Source of the DNA: Thermoplasmata archaeon
GTDB taxonomy: Archaea > Thermoplasmatota > Thermoplasmata > Sysuiplasmatales > Sysuiplasmataceae
Length of the DNA: 9,287 nt
Reading direction: 5' to 3'
Assembly: GCA_021811925.1 (NCBI GenBank)
Contig: JAKAPY010000058.1
Coordinates: 1-9,287 of the forward strand
Below, piece by piece: positions 1 through 6,350 of the stretch. The number at the start of each line of letters is the position of its first letter. Position 1 is the stretch's first letter. Below the pieces are notes generated by a model, which ran no database searches, had not been told where the DNA came from, and was given only the letters and a program-made list of their open reading frames with translations. The translations under genes were made by a program, and so were the position numbers.

Positions 1-1353
1 CGGGCGGACATGTCACCCGACGGCAGGAAGGTTGCGGTCACCGCTCTTGTTTCGGGGCAGGAAAACGCCGTTTTTATTGTTGACCTTGAAAGCGGTGGAG
101 TAACAGCGATAACAGACATGGAGAAGCGGGAGAAGTTTGAAGCATCATCTCCATGCTGGTCTCCGGACGGGAGCATAATCGCGTTCAAGTCGGCTGAGAG
201 AGGATACAGCGACATAGGATTATATGATATTCAGAACGGCGGAATCACATGGTTGACGGAGGGCACAAGGGAATGCGGCAGCCCCGTGATCTCGCCAGAT
301 GGGATGAAAATCGCATACACAGTCAACGAAGGAGGAAGAATTGGCGCCGTGGTGCGCGATCTAGCTGCCGGCACGGCCGAAAGGGAGATCTCACCCTCCC
401 CGGGCTATGTTGACACAATCAAGTTCTCGCCCGATTCGAATGAAATATATTTCTTGTTCAGCAGCGTCAGGATTTCATTTGATCTGTTCCGTTACAACCT
501 GGCCGGGGGAACTTGTACGCAGGTGACAAACAGCATTCCCACAGGCATCGACACATCGTATTTCGTCGACGCGAGGGAGGTGAAATTCAGGAGCAGGGAG
601 GACGGCCTCAGCATACCTGCACTTCTGTTTCTGCCTTCCGGATGGGATGGCAGAAGCAAGCTTCCGGCGGTAGTCGATATCCACGGAGGTCCCGCGTGGC
701 AGAGCCTGAGCACATGGGACCCCCTTGTCCAGGTCCTGGTAGCCAGGGGGAAGGCCGTCATAGCGCCAAACTACAGGGGAAGCACCGGTCGCGGAAGAAA
801 ATTTCAGGAAGCCAACAGGCATGTGATGGGTTTAGCCGATCTCAACGATTGCGTTTCTGCCGCGGAGTATCTTGTGGACAGCGGAATTGCCCATAAGGAA
901 AGGATTGCAGTGACAGGTGCTTCATTCGGCGGTTACCTTACAATGTGCGCCCTTGCGAAGTTTCCTGAAATGTGGTCCTGCGGTTCTGCAGTGGTTCCAT
1001 TCCTGAACTGGTTCACGGAAATGGAGAACGAGAGGGAAGATCTGAGGTACTGGGACGAACAGAACATGGGCGACCCTGTCAAAGACAGGGAGAGGTTGAG
1101 AAATGCATCGCCCTACTTTTTCCTGGACAGGATAAGGGCTCCGGTGCAGATGATAGCTGGAGCAAACGATCCCAGGTGCCCCCTTGAGGAGTCAAGCCAT
1201 GCCGTGGAAGAAATGGAAAGACTGGGAAAAAGTGTCGAATTCCACTATTACCCCGATGAGGGACACGGTTTTTCGAAGCGTGAAAACAAGGTAGATTCCA
1301 TGCTGCGCGTGCTCGGGTTTATAGAGAATCACATTTCAGAAAGGAGCGGATGA
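1..1353 (+). CDS. S9-family serine peptidase (acylaminoacyl-peptidase/prolyl oligopeptidase type), 5'-truncated by the window edge
   Basis: Predicted serine exopeptidase that releases acyl-amino acids or dipeptides from short peptides, probably in the cytoplasm as part of peptide catabolism. The frame is open from base 1, and the first ATG at 10 lies inside a propeller repeat (SPDGRK), so the true start is upstream. Numbering from that ATG (447 residues), SPDG-type beta-propeller repeats (PD40) begin near residues 2, 51, 95 and 140. The alpha/beta-hydrolase domain starts near 205, with HGG at 225-227 (oxyanion region), NYRGS at 254-258, nucleophile Ser305 in GASFGG, Asp387 in GANDPR and His419 in DEGHGF. 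The triad is complete, so the enzyme should be active. A full family member has about 600-650 residues, so roughly a third is missing to the left. The stop overlaps the next start (ATGA), indicating an operon with the MFS gene. Exact specificity within S9 cannot be read from sequence. Confidence 0.93.
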   Translation, partial: RADMSPDGRKVAVTALVSGQENAVFIVDLESGGVTAITDMEKREKFEASSPCWSPDGSIIAFKSAERGYSDIGLYDIQNGGITWLTEGTRECGSPVISPDGMKIAYTVNEGGRIGAVVRDLAAGTAEREISPSPGYVDTIKFSPDSNEIYFLFSSVRISFDLFRYNLAGGTCTQVTNSIPTGIDTSYFVDAREVKFRSREDGLSIPALLFLPSGWDGRSKLPAVVDIHGGPAWQSLSTWDPLVQVLVARGKAVIAPNYRGSTGRGRKFQEANRHVMGLADLNDCVSAAEYLVDSGIAHKERIAVTGASFGGYLTMCALAKFPEMWSCGSAVVPFLNWFTEMENEREDLRYWDEQNMGDPVKDRERLRNASPYFFLDRIRAPVQMIAGANDPRCPLEESSHAVEEMERLGKSVEFHYYPDEGHGFSKRENKVDSMLRVLGFIENHISERSG

Positions 1354-2807
1354 GATTGGAATATAAATGGAAGGCCTTGTCCGCAACTTCAGTCGGCGCG
1401 CTTATGGCTTCGGTTGACAGCACAATTGTGCTGCTTGCGCTTTTCCCAATAGCTAGAGATCTTCACACCGACTTCGTCACAGTCGTCTGGGTGATCATTG
1501 CTTACATACTCATGAGCACGGCCCTTGTTCTCTCGCTGGGCAGGATCGCAGATCTGTATGGCAGAAAGAGGATGTACAACACCGGTTTCGTCATTTTCAC
1601 TGTTGGTTCGGCCCTGTCGGGGCTTGCCCCTGACGGCATATCTCTTGTAATCTTCAGGGCTGTGCAGGGGACCGGTGCGGCCCTTCTGGTTGCGAATTCG
1701 TATGCTATTGTGTCGGAAGCCTTCCCGCCTAACGAAAGGGGAAGAGCCTTCGGGATAAACTCGATTGTCTGGGGATCTGGCTCAGTCCTCGGAATAGTCC
1801 TTGGTGGTGTGATAATCTCATTCACATCCTGGAGGCTCATCTTTCTCATCAATGTGCCTATCGGCATATTCGGCACATTGTGGGCTTACAGGGTGCTGAA
1901 GGAAACGGGAAGGGAGACCGGCAGGAGTGTGGAGACGTTCGACATACAGGCAGCAGCCTCCTTCACCCTTGCACTCATAACACTTCTGGTGGGCATTACC
2001 TGGGGACTGCTGAACGGGTGGGGCGATCCTGCGACGCTTGCATCACTTGCGCTCAGCCCTTTCCTTTTCGTTTTCTTCATAATATGGGAGATGAGATACA
2101 GCAGGAAGCCGATCATAGATTTTGGCCTGTTCAGGAACGCATTTTTTACTTACTCCATAATCGCTGCATTCCTGCAGTCAGTCGCCATCTTCAGCCTTAA
2201 TTTCCTGCTCCTCTTCTACTTCGAAGGGATCGGGGGTCTCCCGATACTGACAGCTGCCTACCTTGTTATACCAATGGCGGTGATGACTTCCATAATCGGA
2301 CCGCTTGGCGGATCGCTGTCTGACAAAATTGGTCCGAGGGCAGTAGCATCCGGGGGCCTTGCGATACAGGCATTGGTGCTTCTAATTCTGAGCAGGCTTA
2401 CTCCTTCCACGCCTCTCAGCGTGGTCGCGGTGGCGGAGGGGCTTTTCGGCATAGGAGGCGGCCTCTTCTGGCCCGCCAACACGAGCGCGATCATGTCCGC
2501 CACCCCGAGAAGCATGTTCGGAGTGGGTTCCGGCATAATGAACACTTTCAGGAACACGGGCATGGTACTGAGCTTTGCTATGTCGCTGCTGGCTGCAACG
2601 AGCGTGATACCGGCGAACTACGTGTCGAGCCTGTTCATCGGCAACCTGAGCGGCAAGCTCCCTTCAGTCCTTGCCTCTGAGTACCTCGGCGGACAGGGAT
2701 TCGCATTTGAAATTTCAGTGCTCCTGCTTGTCATTGCCACGCTTGTGTCACTTCTGAAGGGCTCATCCGGGCCCATCCATGAAGTCAGCCTGATGGTAAA
2801 GGACTAG
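1350..2807 (+). CDS. MFS transporter, DHA2 family (14 TM, EmrB/QacA-like drug:H+ antiporter)
   Basis: Integral membrane proton-coupled exporter of 485 residues with about 14 hydrophobic segments, spread from residues 11-33 to about 450-470. TM1 carries the DHA2 signature with an acidic residue (SVDSTIVLLAL, Asp23). The loop after TM2 has MFS motif A (GRIADLYGRKR, 64-74). The motif-C region (GSGSVLGIVLGG, 142-153) is followed by WRLIFLINVPIG (161-172), typical of DHA2 proteins. A second motif-A-like loop (GGSLSDKIGPR) lies at 320-330. The substrate is unknown; drugs, toxic organics or amino-acid/peptide products are all possible. The ATG overlaps the stop of the peptidase gene by 4 bp, so the two are probably translationally coupled. 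AAGGAG at 1341-1346 is only 3 nt from this ATG; a TTG at 1356 would have a 9-nt spacer and is an alternative start two codons in. The 3' end overlaps the opposing isopentenyl phosphate kinase gene by 23 bp. Confidence 0.94.
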   Translation: MRLEYKWKALSATSVGALMASVDSTIVLLALFPIARDLHTDFVTVVWVIIAYILMSTALVLSLGRIADLYGRKRMYNTGFVIFTVGSALSGLAPDGISLVIFRAVQGTGAALLVANSYAIVSEAFPPNERGRAFGINSIVWGSGSVLGIVLGGVIISFTSWRLIFLINVPIGIFGTLWAYRVLKETGRETGRSVETFDIQAAASFTLALITLLVGITWGLLNGWGDPATLASLALSPFLFVFFIIWEMRYSRKPIIDFGLFRNAFFTYSIIAAFLQSVAIFSLNFLLLFYFEGIGGLPILTAAYLVIPMAVMTSIIGPLGGSLSDKIGPRAVASGGLAIQALVLLILSRLTPSTPLSVVAVAEGLFGIGGGLFWPANTSAIMSATPRSMFGVGSGIMNTFRNTGMVLSFAMSLLAATSVIPANYVSSLFIGNLSGKLPSVLASEYLGGQGFAFEISVLLLVIATLVSLLKGSSGPIHEVSLMVKD

Positions 2808-3606
2808 CCGTGCTAACTTCGGTACCCCTGCGGACGTCCTTGCGGAGTGCGGAAAGAAGTCTTCCCCTCACCCTCCCGTTGACAACGTAAGTACGTGAAC
2901 TGCAGCGTGCTATGTCGAAGAGGACTGCCAGTTTGCCGCGCATCTCGCCGGTGACATCGGGCCTGGCAGATTCATCGAGACTGACCTTCGTGGATTCTGT
3001 AAGCTGACGAATCAGGCGTGCATCCTTGTTAAGGACGGGATTAGAGTCGTAGACACCATCCACATCGGTGCAGAACACGGATACCTGAGGTCGGAGATGG
3101 CCAGCGAGTGAATGCATCAGAACATCGCCTGAAATAATCGTGAAAACGCGCTTGCTGTCAAAGACAGCATCGCCAAATGTCACCGGGGCCATTCCGTGTG
3201 CAATGGAGGCATCCACAAGGGTGAAATCTTCACTCTGCACAGCAGCGTCTCTTATGGAAACTATTGATTCGGCCGGAAGGGAGACAGATGCAATATCCCT
3301 GTCCATGAGACAGCCCATTATCCTTGAATTGAGCGATCTCATATCCTGCCTCACTTCGGCAAATCCCTTCAGCTGCGAATCGTTTTTCAGCCCCTCCCGT
3401 ATCGAGTAGGCTTTCGCCTTGACGTGTCCGAAGGATCCGCCGCCATGCACTATCACGACCCTCCTGTCCGACGACTCTGACAGATAGCTGTTGATCTCCG
3501 CTGAAAGGGAATCGACGTTCTTCCTTGAGAATGTCTTCAACTTCTCCTTGTCGCTGATAACGCTTCCCCCTAATTTGACAAGTGCGATTTCCAAGATAAC
3601 TTTCAT
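2785..3606 (-). CDS. Isopentenyl phosphate kinase
   Basis: Cytosolic amino-acid-kinase-fold enzyme that phosphorylates isopentenyl phosphate to isopentenyl diphosphate with ATP, the last step of the archaeal alternative mevalonate pathway that supplies membrane lipid precursors. It has 273 residues, close to the family size. Visible motifs are KLGGSVI (11-17, ATP phosphate binding), HGGGSFGH (54-61; the second His corresponds to the family's catalytic His), SGDVL (159-163), TDVDGVY (180-186) and DVTGEMRGK (217-225). The HGGGSFGH motif separates this family from acetylglutamate, glutamate and UMP kinases. Relatives I recall read DVTGGM at the last motif; here the second Gly is Glu. The ATG at 3606 is the only ATG/GTG/TTG start after the upstream in-frame stop (3640-3642), apart from an internal TTG at codon 5. 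No properly spaced SD is visible, so translation may be leaderless or from a weak site. It is transcribed away from the kinase-like gene at 3770. Confidence 0.93.
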   Translation of the reverse strand: MKVILEIALVKLGGSVISDKEKLKTFSRKNVDSLSAEINSYLSESSDRRVVIVHGGGSFGHVKAKAYSIREGLKNDSQLKGFAEVRQDMRSLNSRIMGCLMDRDIASVSLPAESIVSIRDAAVQSEDFTLVDASIAHGMAPVTFGDAVFDSKRVFTIISGDVLMHSLAGHLRPQVSVFCTDVDGVYDSNPVLNKDARLIRQLTESTKVSLDESARPDVTGEMRGKLAVLFDIARCSSRTYVVNGRVRGRLLSALRKDVRRGTEVSTASPLPSG

Positions 3607-3769
3607 CCCTCTGCAGGCCGGGGCTGTGTCCTCCTGCCCTCATCGGTATCTGACAGAAGTTAAAAAAAGATGTTGTGGCCGAAAAACAGAGGCTTTAAGC
3701 CGAAATATGCCTACGTCCTGGCGAACAATGAGGCAAATTAAAGAAGTCTAGAATGGCGGTGATGGAAAA
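3607..3769. promoter_or_regulatory. Divergent promoter region between isopentenyl phosphate kinase and the PEPCK/HPrK-like gene
   Basis: This 163-bp non-coding gap separates two genes read in opposite directions, so it must carry both promoters. AT-rich candidates are the A-tract TTAAAAAAAGA at about 3660-3670 (leftward) and CGAAATATG at 3701-3709 (rightward, resembling BRE plus TATA). The segment also holds a small dyad, GGCTTTAAGCC at 3691-3701, and a 7-nt direct repeat GCCGAAA at 3678-3684 and 3699-3705, one 21-bp step apart. These boxes were picked by eye; the existence of promoters here is well supported by gene orientation, the exact boxes are not. Confidence 0.5.
3758..3762 (+). promoter_or_regulatory. 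Ribosome binding site that fixes a TTG start
   Basis: GGTGA is complementary to the 3' end of archaeal 16S rRNA and sits 7 nt before the TTG at 3770. The frame has only six codons between the upstream in-frame stop TAG (3749-3751) and this TTG, none of them a start codon, so the TTG is the natural initiation codon of the kinase-like gene. Confidence 0.65.
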
Positions 3770-4756
3770 TTGTACAAGAAAGTCATCATAACACCACAGG
3801 AGAAGGAGGAGCTGCTGGCTCAGCTAGGACAGAACCTTCCCTATGGGCTGAAGGCGGATATATCCGGTGTCTGCGTAAAGTTGAACACAGACATAAGCTA
3901 CTGGGCGGAGGAGTGGAGGCGCAACTGGTTTCCCATGCTTCACACGATACATTCACACGGAAGGCTGTTCGTGCGAAATACGGGCGGGGAGGAAACAGTC
4001 AAGTACGACCCGCTCAGCAACACAGCATTCCTGCTTGATACGGACTACTACGGATATGTCAAGAGCATCGCGCTGGCAATCGCTGGCGATGTCATGGAGG
4101 AAAACCACGACATATACTCCATACATGGCGCCTGCCTTGACGTGGACGGCCACGGCCTTTCCATAATAGCACCGTCCGGAACGGGAAAGACTACCACGGC
4201 TTACGGCCTGATGCGGCTCAGGAACGTCAGGATCATAGGAGACGACTGGCATTTCTTCAGGTTCTTCGGCGATGACGTGGTCGCCTACGGATCGGAGAAC
4301 GAGTCGTACATCAGGGCTGATGTCGGCGACGTCTGGCACGAATACGAGAGCCTTGTGAAGATAGCAAGGTTCGACAACAAGAACAGGGCGGTAGTGGACA
4401 TAAGCAGGATTGTTGGGAGAGGCAACATAAGGGAGAGCGTTCCCCTGAAACACGTGATTCTACTGAAACGGGACCCAAGCGACAAGACGCCAATAAGGCA
4501 GCTGGATCATGAAGAGGCTTCTGACTACCTGGTTAAGAACAACTTCTGCAACCCGCACTTCCTTGTGGAGGACGAAAGAAAGACAAAGCTCAGGGTAGCG
4601 GCATACAGGAGGCTGCTGAAGAGCACCGATGTATATCTGCTCAATACAGTGGAGACGCCAATGGAGAGCCAGATGCGCATAAGGAATGTCCTAGGCATAC
4701 CAAAGGATGCTCCCCTGCGCCCGCTTTCCAGTGCGGAATCCTCCGGCAGGCAGTGA
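3770..4756 (+). CDS. PEPCK/HPrK-superfamily P-loop kinase-like protein, function unknown
   Basis: Soluble 328-residue protein that I recognise only at superfamily level. Walker A is APSGTGKTTT (134-143), almost the kinase-1a motif of ATP-dependent PEP carboxykinase (SGTGKTT). IIGDDWHFF (155-163) matches the PEPCK kinase-2 motif GDDEH. IHG (118-120), just before the P-loop, sits where PEPCK keeps a metal-binding His and where HPr kinases read HG. Downstream, ENESYIRAD (176-184) and LKHVILLKRD (226-235) also recall segments after the PEPCK P-loop. The protein is much shorter than PEPCK (about 530 residues) but near HPr kinase size (about 310); residues 1-110 are not the usual HPrK N-terminal domain as far as I can tell. 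It probably binds ATP and Mg2+/Mn2+ and phosphorylates a protein or small molecule; the substrate is unknown, and no HPr or PTS gene is visible. The TTG start is supported by an SD at 3758. The stop directly abuts the next convergent gene. Confidence 0.8.
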   Translation: MYKKVIITPQEKEELLAQLGQNLPYGLKADISGVCVKLNTDISYWAEEWRRNWFPMLHTIHSHGRLFVRNTGGEETVKYDPLSNTAFLLDTDYYGYVKSIALAIAGDVMEENHDIYSIHGACLDVDGHGLSIIAPSGTGKTTTAYGLMRLRNVRIIGDDWHFFRFFGDDVVAYGSENESYIRADVGDVWHEYESLVKIARFDNKNRAVVDISRIVGRGNIRESVPLKHVILLKRDPSDKTPIRQLDHEEASDYLVKNNFCNPHFLVEDERKTKLRVAAYRRLLKSTDVYLLNTVETPMESQMRIRNVLGIPKDAPLRPLSSAESSGRQ

Positions 4757-5494
4757 CTACCTGGAGGCAGTCCTCAGGACCTCTTCCACCGTGCCAAGCC
4801 TGCTCAAGGTGCCGTCGACCATTGCATAGATCGTCGCGGACGAGGGCTTTATGCCCTTCAGGTAGGGACTCATGAATCCGTCGAAGCCGGACAGCACATC
4901 AGTCCCGAGGGCAAACGGGCTGAAAGCGGGCAGCACGAGGACCTTTCTGTCCGGCAGGTGGAGAAACACCGGGAATTTGGTATAAGCGCCGACCGAATCA
5001 ACGACCCTGATCGCTGGATGTTCGTGACCTATGACAGTGCAGTCCGCCTCCAACGAACCAATCTCGACATCACCGTGCGCGAACTGGATGCCGCCAATCC
5101 TCACTGACTTGACAACCCTGATTCCAAATCTTCCTGCTATGTTGAGAATGTAATTGTCGTGGTTTCCCCTGACAACAACGACCCTTCCCCTGGAAGTGAG
5201 CAGATCGAACAGCTTCTTGATCTCAATCCATTCCTGCGGCGTATTGCGGCTGAACTCATGCTTCACATCGCCATTGATGACTATTGTTGTGGGTGCGTAT
5301 TCCCGTAATATTGACTCGATTCTCTCTACTTCGAGCCTCATCTGCAGCCTTGGCAGTAGAAGCCCCTCGGATTCCATATACAACTCGAATCCGAGATGGA
5401 GGTCTGAAATCGCAATTGTCTCGCTCTCTGGAAGATACGCGCAGCCCCTGCCGCTGACTATCAGGTTGTCAAGGAGCCTGTACTCCGAAGGCAT
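4757..5494 (-). CDS. Calcineurin-like metallophosphoesterase, archaeal SbcD/Mre11-related type (COG1407)
   Basis: Predicted dinuclear-metal phosphoesterase or nuclease of 245 residues. The metallophosphoesterase motifs are all present in order: DLH (31-33), GD (75-76, in INGDVKHEF), GNHD (110-113), HGD (140-142) and GHEHP (156-160). The text around the first motif (SDLHLGFE, then LLLPRLQ) is typical of COG1407, whose bacterial members (PdeM) accompany DNA-damage ligases; a nucleic-acid substrate is therefore inferred. The start at 5494 was chosen because it places DLHLG about 30 residues from the N-terminus, as in the family. The frame stays open to 5782, but that extension lies antisense to the N-terminus of the neighbouring exonuclease and looks non-coding. 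No clear SD precedes the ATG. A TATA-like TATTAAC (minus strand, 5519-5525) is centred about 28 nt upstream, fitting a leaderless transcript. The stop abuts the opposing kinase-like gene without a gap. Confidence 0.9.
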   Translation of the reverse strand: MPSEYRLLDNLIVSGRGCAYLPESETIAISDLHLGFELYMESEGLLLPRLQMRLEVERIESILREYAPTTIVINGDVKHEFSRNTPQEWIEIKKLFDLLTSRGRVVVVRGNHDNYILNIAGRFGIRVVKSVRIGGIQFAHGDVEIGSLEADCTVIGHEHPAIRVVDSVGAYTKFPVFLHLPDRKVLVLPAFSPFALGTDVLSGFDGFMSPYLKGIKPSSATIYAMVDGTLSRLGTVEEVLRTASR

Positions 5495-5518
5495 ACGTCC
5501 ACGATTAATCAGTTGCTC

Positions 5519-5525
5519 GTTAATA
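5519..5525 (-). promoter_or_regulatory. Candidate TATA box for a leaderless metallophosphoesterase transcript
   Basis: On the minus strand this reads TATTAAC in an AT-rich patch, with its centre about 28 nt upstream of the ATG at 5494. Archaeal TATA boxes lie about 26 nt before the transcription start, so the mRNA would begin at or within a couple of bases of the start codon, consistent with the missing SD. The same heptamer occurs upstream of the ornithine carbamoyltransferase gene. Confidence 0.4.
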
Positions 5526-5561
5526 GGCTGCCGGTAGGAAATCGGGAAACACCCCGAAAGT

Positions 5562-6350
5562 ATGATAATGTGGTTGCATAGAGGGACCGGCTGTCGATTG
5601 CAATTGCTGCGTAGATCATTCATACTTTTTGACGGGATTGGCAGGAAGACCGAAAGGAGGCTCTGGCAGGGGGGAGCCTGCGACTGGAACGATCTGCGGA
5701 CGGCTACACAAGTCAGGCATCGCTCCCGCCTGGAGGAGCAGGTCGACATTGCAGAAGAACGCCTGGCAGCAGGTGATGCCACCTTCTTCTATGACCGCCT
5801 TCCGCAGCCGGAAAAATGGCGCATGCTCTCATCCATGATAGGAAAATTCGCTTTTATTGACATAGAGCTAGACGGCTCAACCAGTTATTCCCGTCCCACT
5901 GTCATAGGTATCTGCAGGAAGGGAGGCTACAGGTGCCTTGTGCGCGGCATCGACATGGATGCCGCGAACCTTGCGGAGGCGATTTCCGGCACGAGCGTGA
6001 TTGTCACCTACAACGGCAAGAGGCATGACCTCCACTACATGTCGGGGCTCCTGCCCCGAACTCCGGACGGGATGAGGGTGCTGGATCTGCGTCATATTGC
6101 ACTGCAGGCCGGGTACACAGGCGGCTTGAAGCTGCTCGAGCGGGAACTGGGCATTGTCAGGAACAGGTACGTGGAACTTGCAGCGAACGGCCAAACCACG
6201 GTTCTGTGGAGAAAATGGAGAAAATCAGGGACCAGGAGGGCTCTGGAACTACTAATCGACTACAACAGGGAAGATACATGCAACCTTTCCCCAATAGCAT
6301 TAAAGCTTGGCGCCATTCTGGAACAGAGGGCGGTGGCACATGTCGTTTGA
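5562..6350 (+). CDS. YprB-like RNase H-fold 3'-5' exonuclease family protein
   Basis: Predicted DEDD-type exonuclease of the YprB/RNase_H_2 family, 262 residues from the first ATG. Acidic metal-binding residues are placed as in the family: D100 and E102 (FIDIELDG), D156 in YNGKRHDL (150-157), D175 in LDLRH, and D238 in YNREDT (234-239). Before the catalytic core is FDGIGRKTERRLW (23-35), the N-terminal segment family members carry (typically GIG.KTER.LW), followed by a short linker ending in WRM (86-88). Homologues usually begin only a few residues before that segment, so the real start may be TTG at 5604, giving MLRRSF, or TTG at 5598, rather than ATG 5562 or 5568; no start has a convincing SD. 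The 3' end overlaps the DHH gene by 11 bp, so the two are probably co-transcribed. Substrate (DNA or RNA) is not determined. Confidence 0.86.
   Translation: MIMWLHRGTGCRLQLLRRSFILFDGIGRKTERRLWQGGACDWNDLRTATQVRHRSRLEEQVDIAEERLAAGDATFFYDRLPQPEKWRMLSSMIGKFAFIDIELDGSTSYSRPTVIGICRKGGYRCLVRGIDMDAANLAEAISGTSVIVTYNGKRHDLHYMSGLLPRTPDGMRVLDLRHIALQAGYTGGLKLLERELGIVRNRYVELAANGQTTVLWRKWRKSGTRRALELLIDYNREDTCNLSPIALKLGAILEQRAVAHVV
6332..6336 (+). promoter_or_regulatory. Ribosome binding site for the DHH gene, inside the exonuclease gene
   Basis: A purine-rich stretch, GAGGGCGGTGG at 6326-6336, precedes ATG 6340 and offers two overlapping SD cores: GGTGG 3 nt away or GAGG about 10 nt away. It lies in the last codons of the upstream gene and supports ATG 6340 over the in-frame ATG at 6307, which has no such site. 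Confidence 0.5.

Noticed and set aside
3230..3643. A 137-codon minus-strand frame overlapping isopentenyl phosphate kinase on the same strand
   Set aside because: It is a +1-type shadow of the kinase gene without recognisable motifs. The GGAGG near 3628-3634 lies more than 20 nt from the kinase ATG, too far to serve as its SD.
3953..4453. A 166-codon minus-strand frame opposite the PEPCK/HPrK-like gene
   Set aside because: It is antisense to a gene with clear motifs, and its composition reflects the complementary strand; no domain recognised.
5495..5782. Open N-terminal extension (96 codons) of the metallophosphoesterase frame
   Set aside because: It has no family resemblance, is rich in Ser/Arg/Cys, and is antisense to the conserved N-terminus of the YprB-like exonuclease; ATG 5494 gives the normal family length.
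6307..6339. Upstream in-frame ATG for the DHH gene
   Set aside because: ATG 6340 has purine-rich SD sequence just before it and gives an N-terminus leading directly into the DHH domain; the 11 extra codons lie inside the exonuclease gene and look unrelated.
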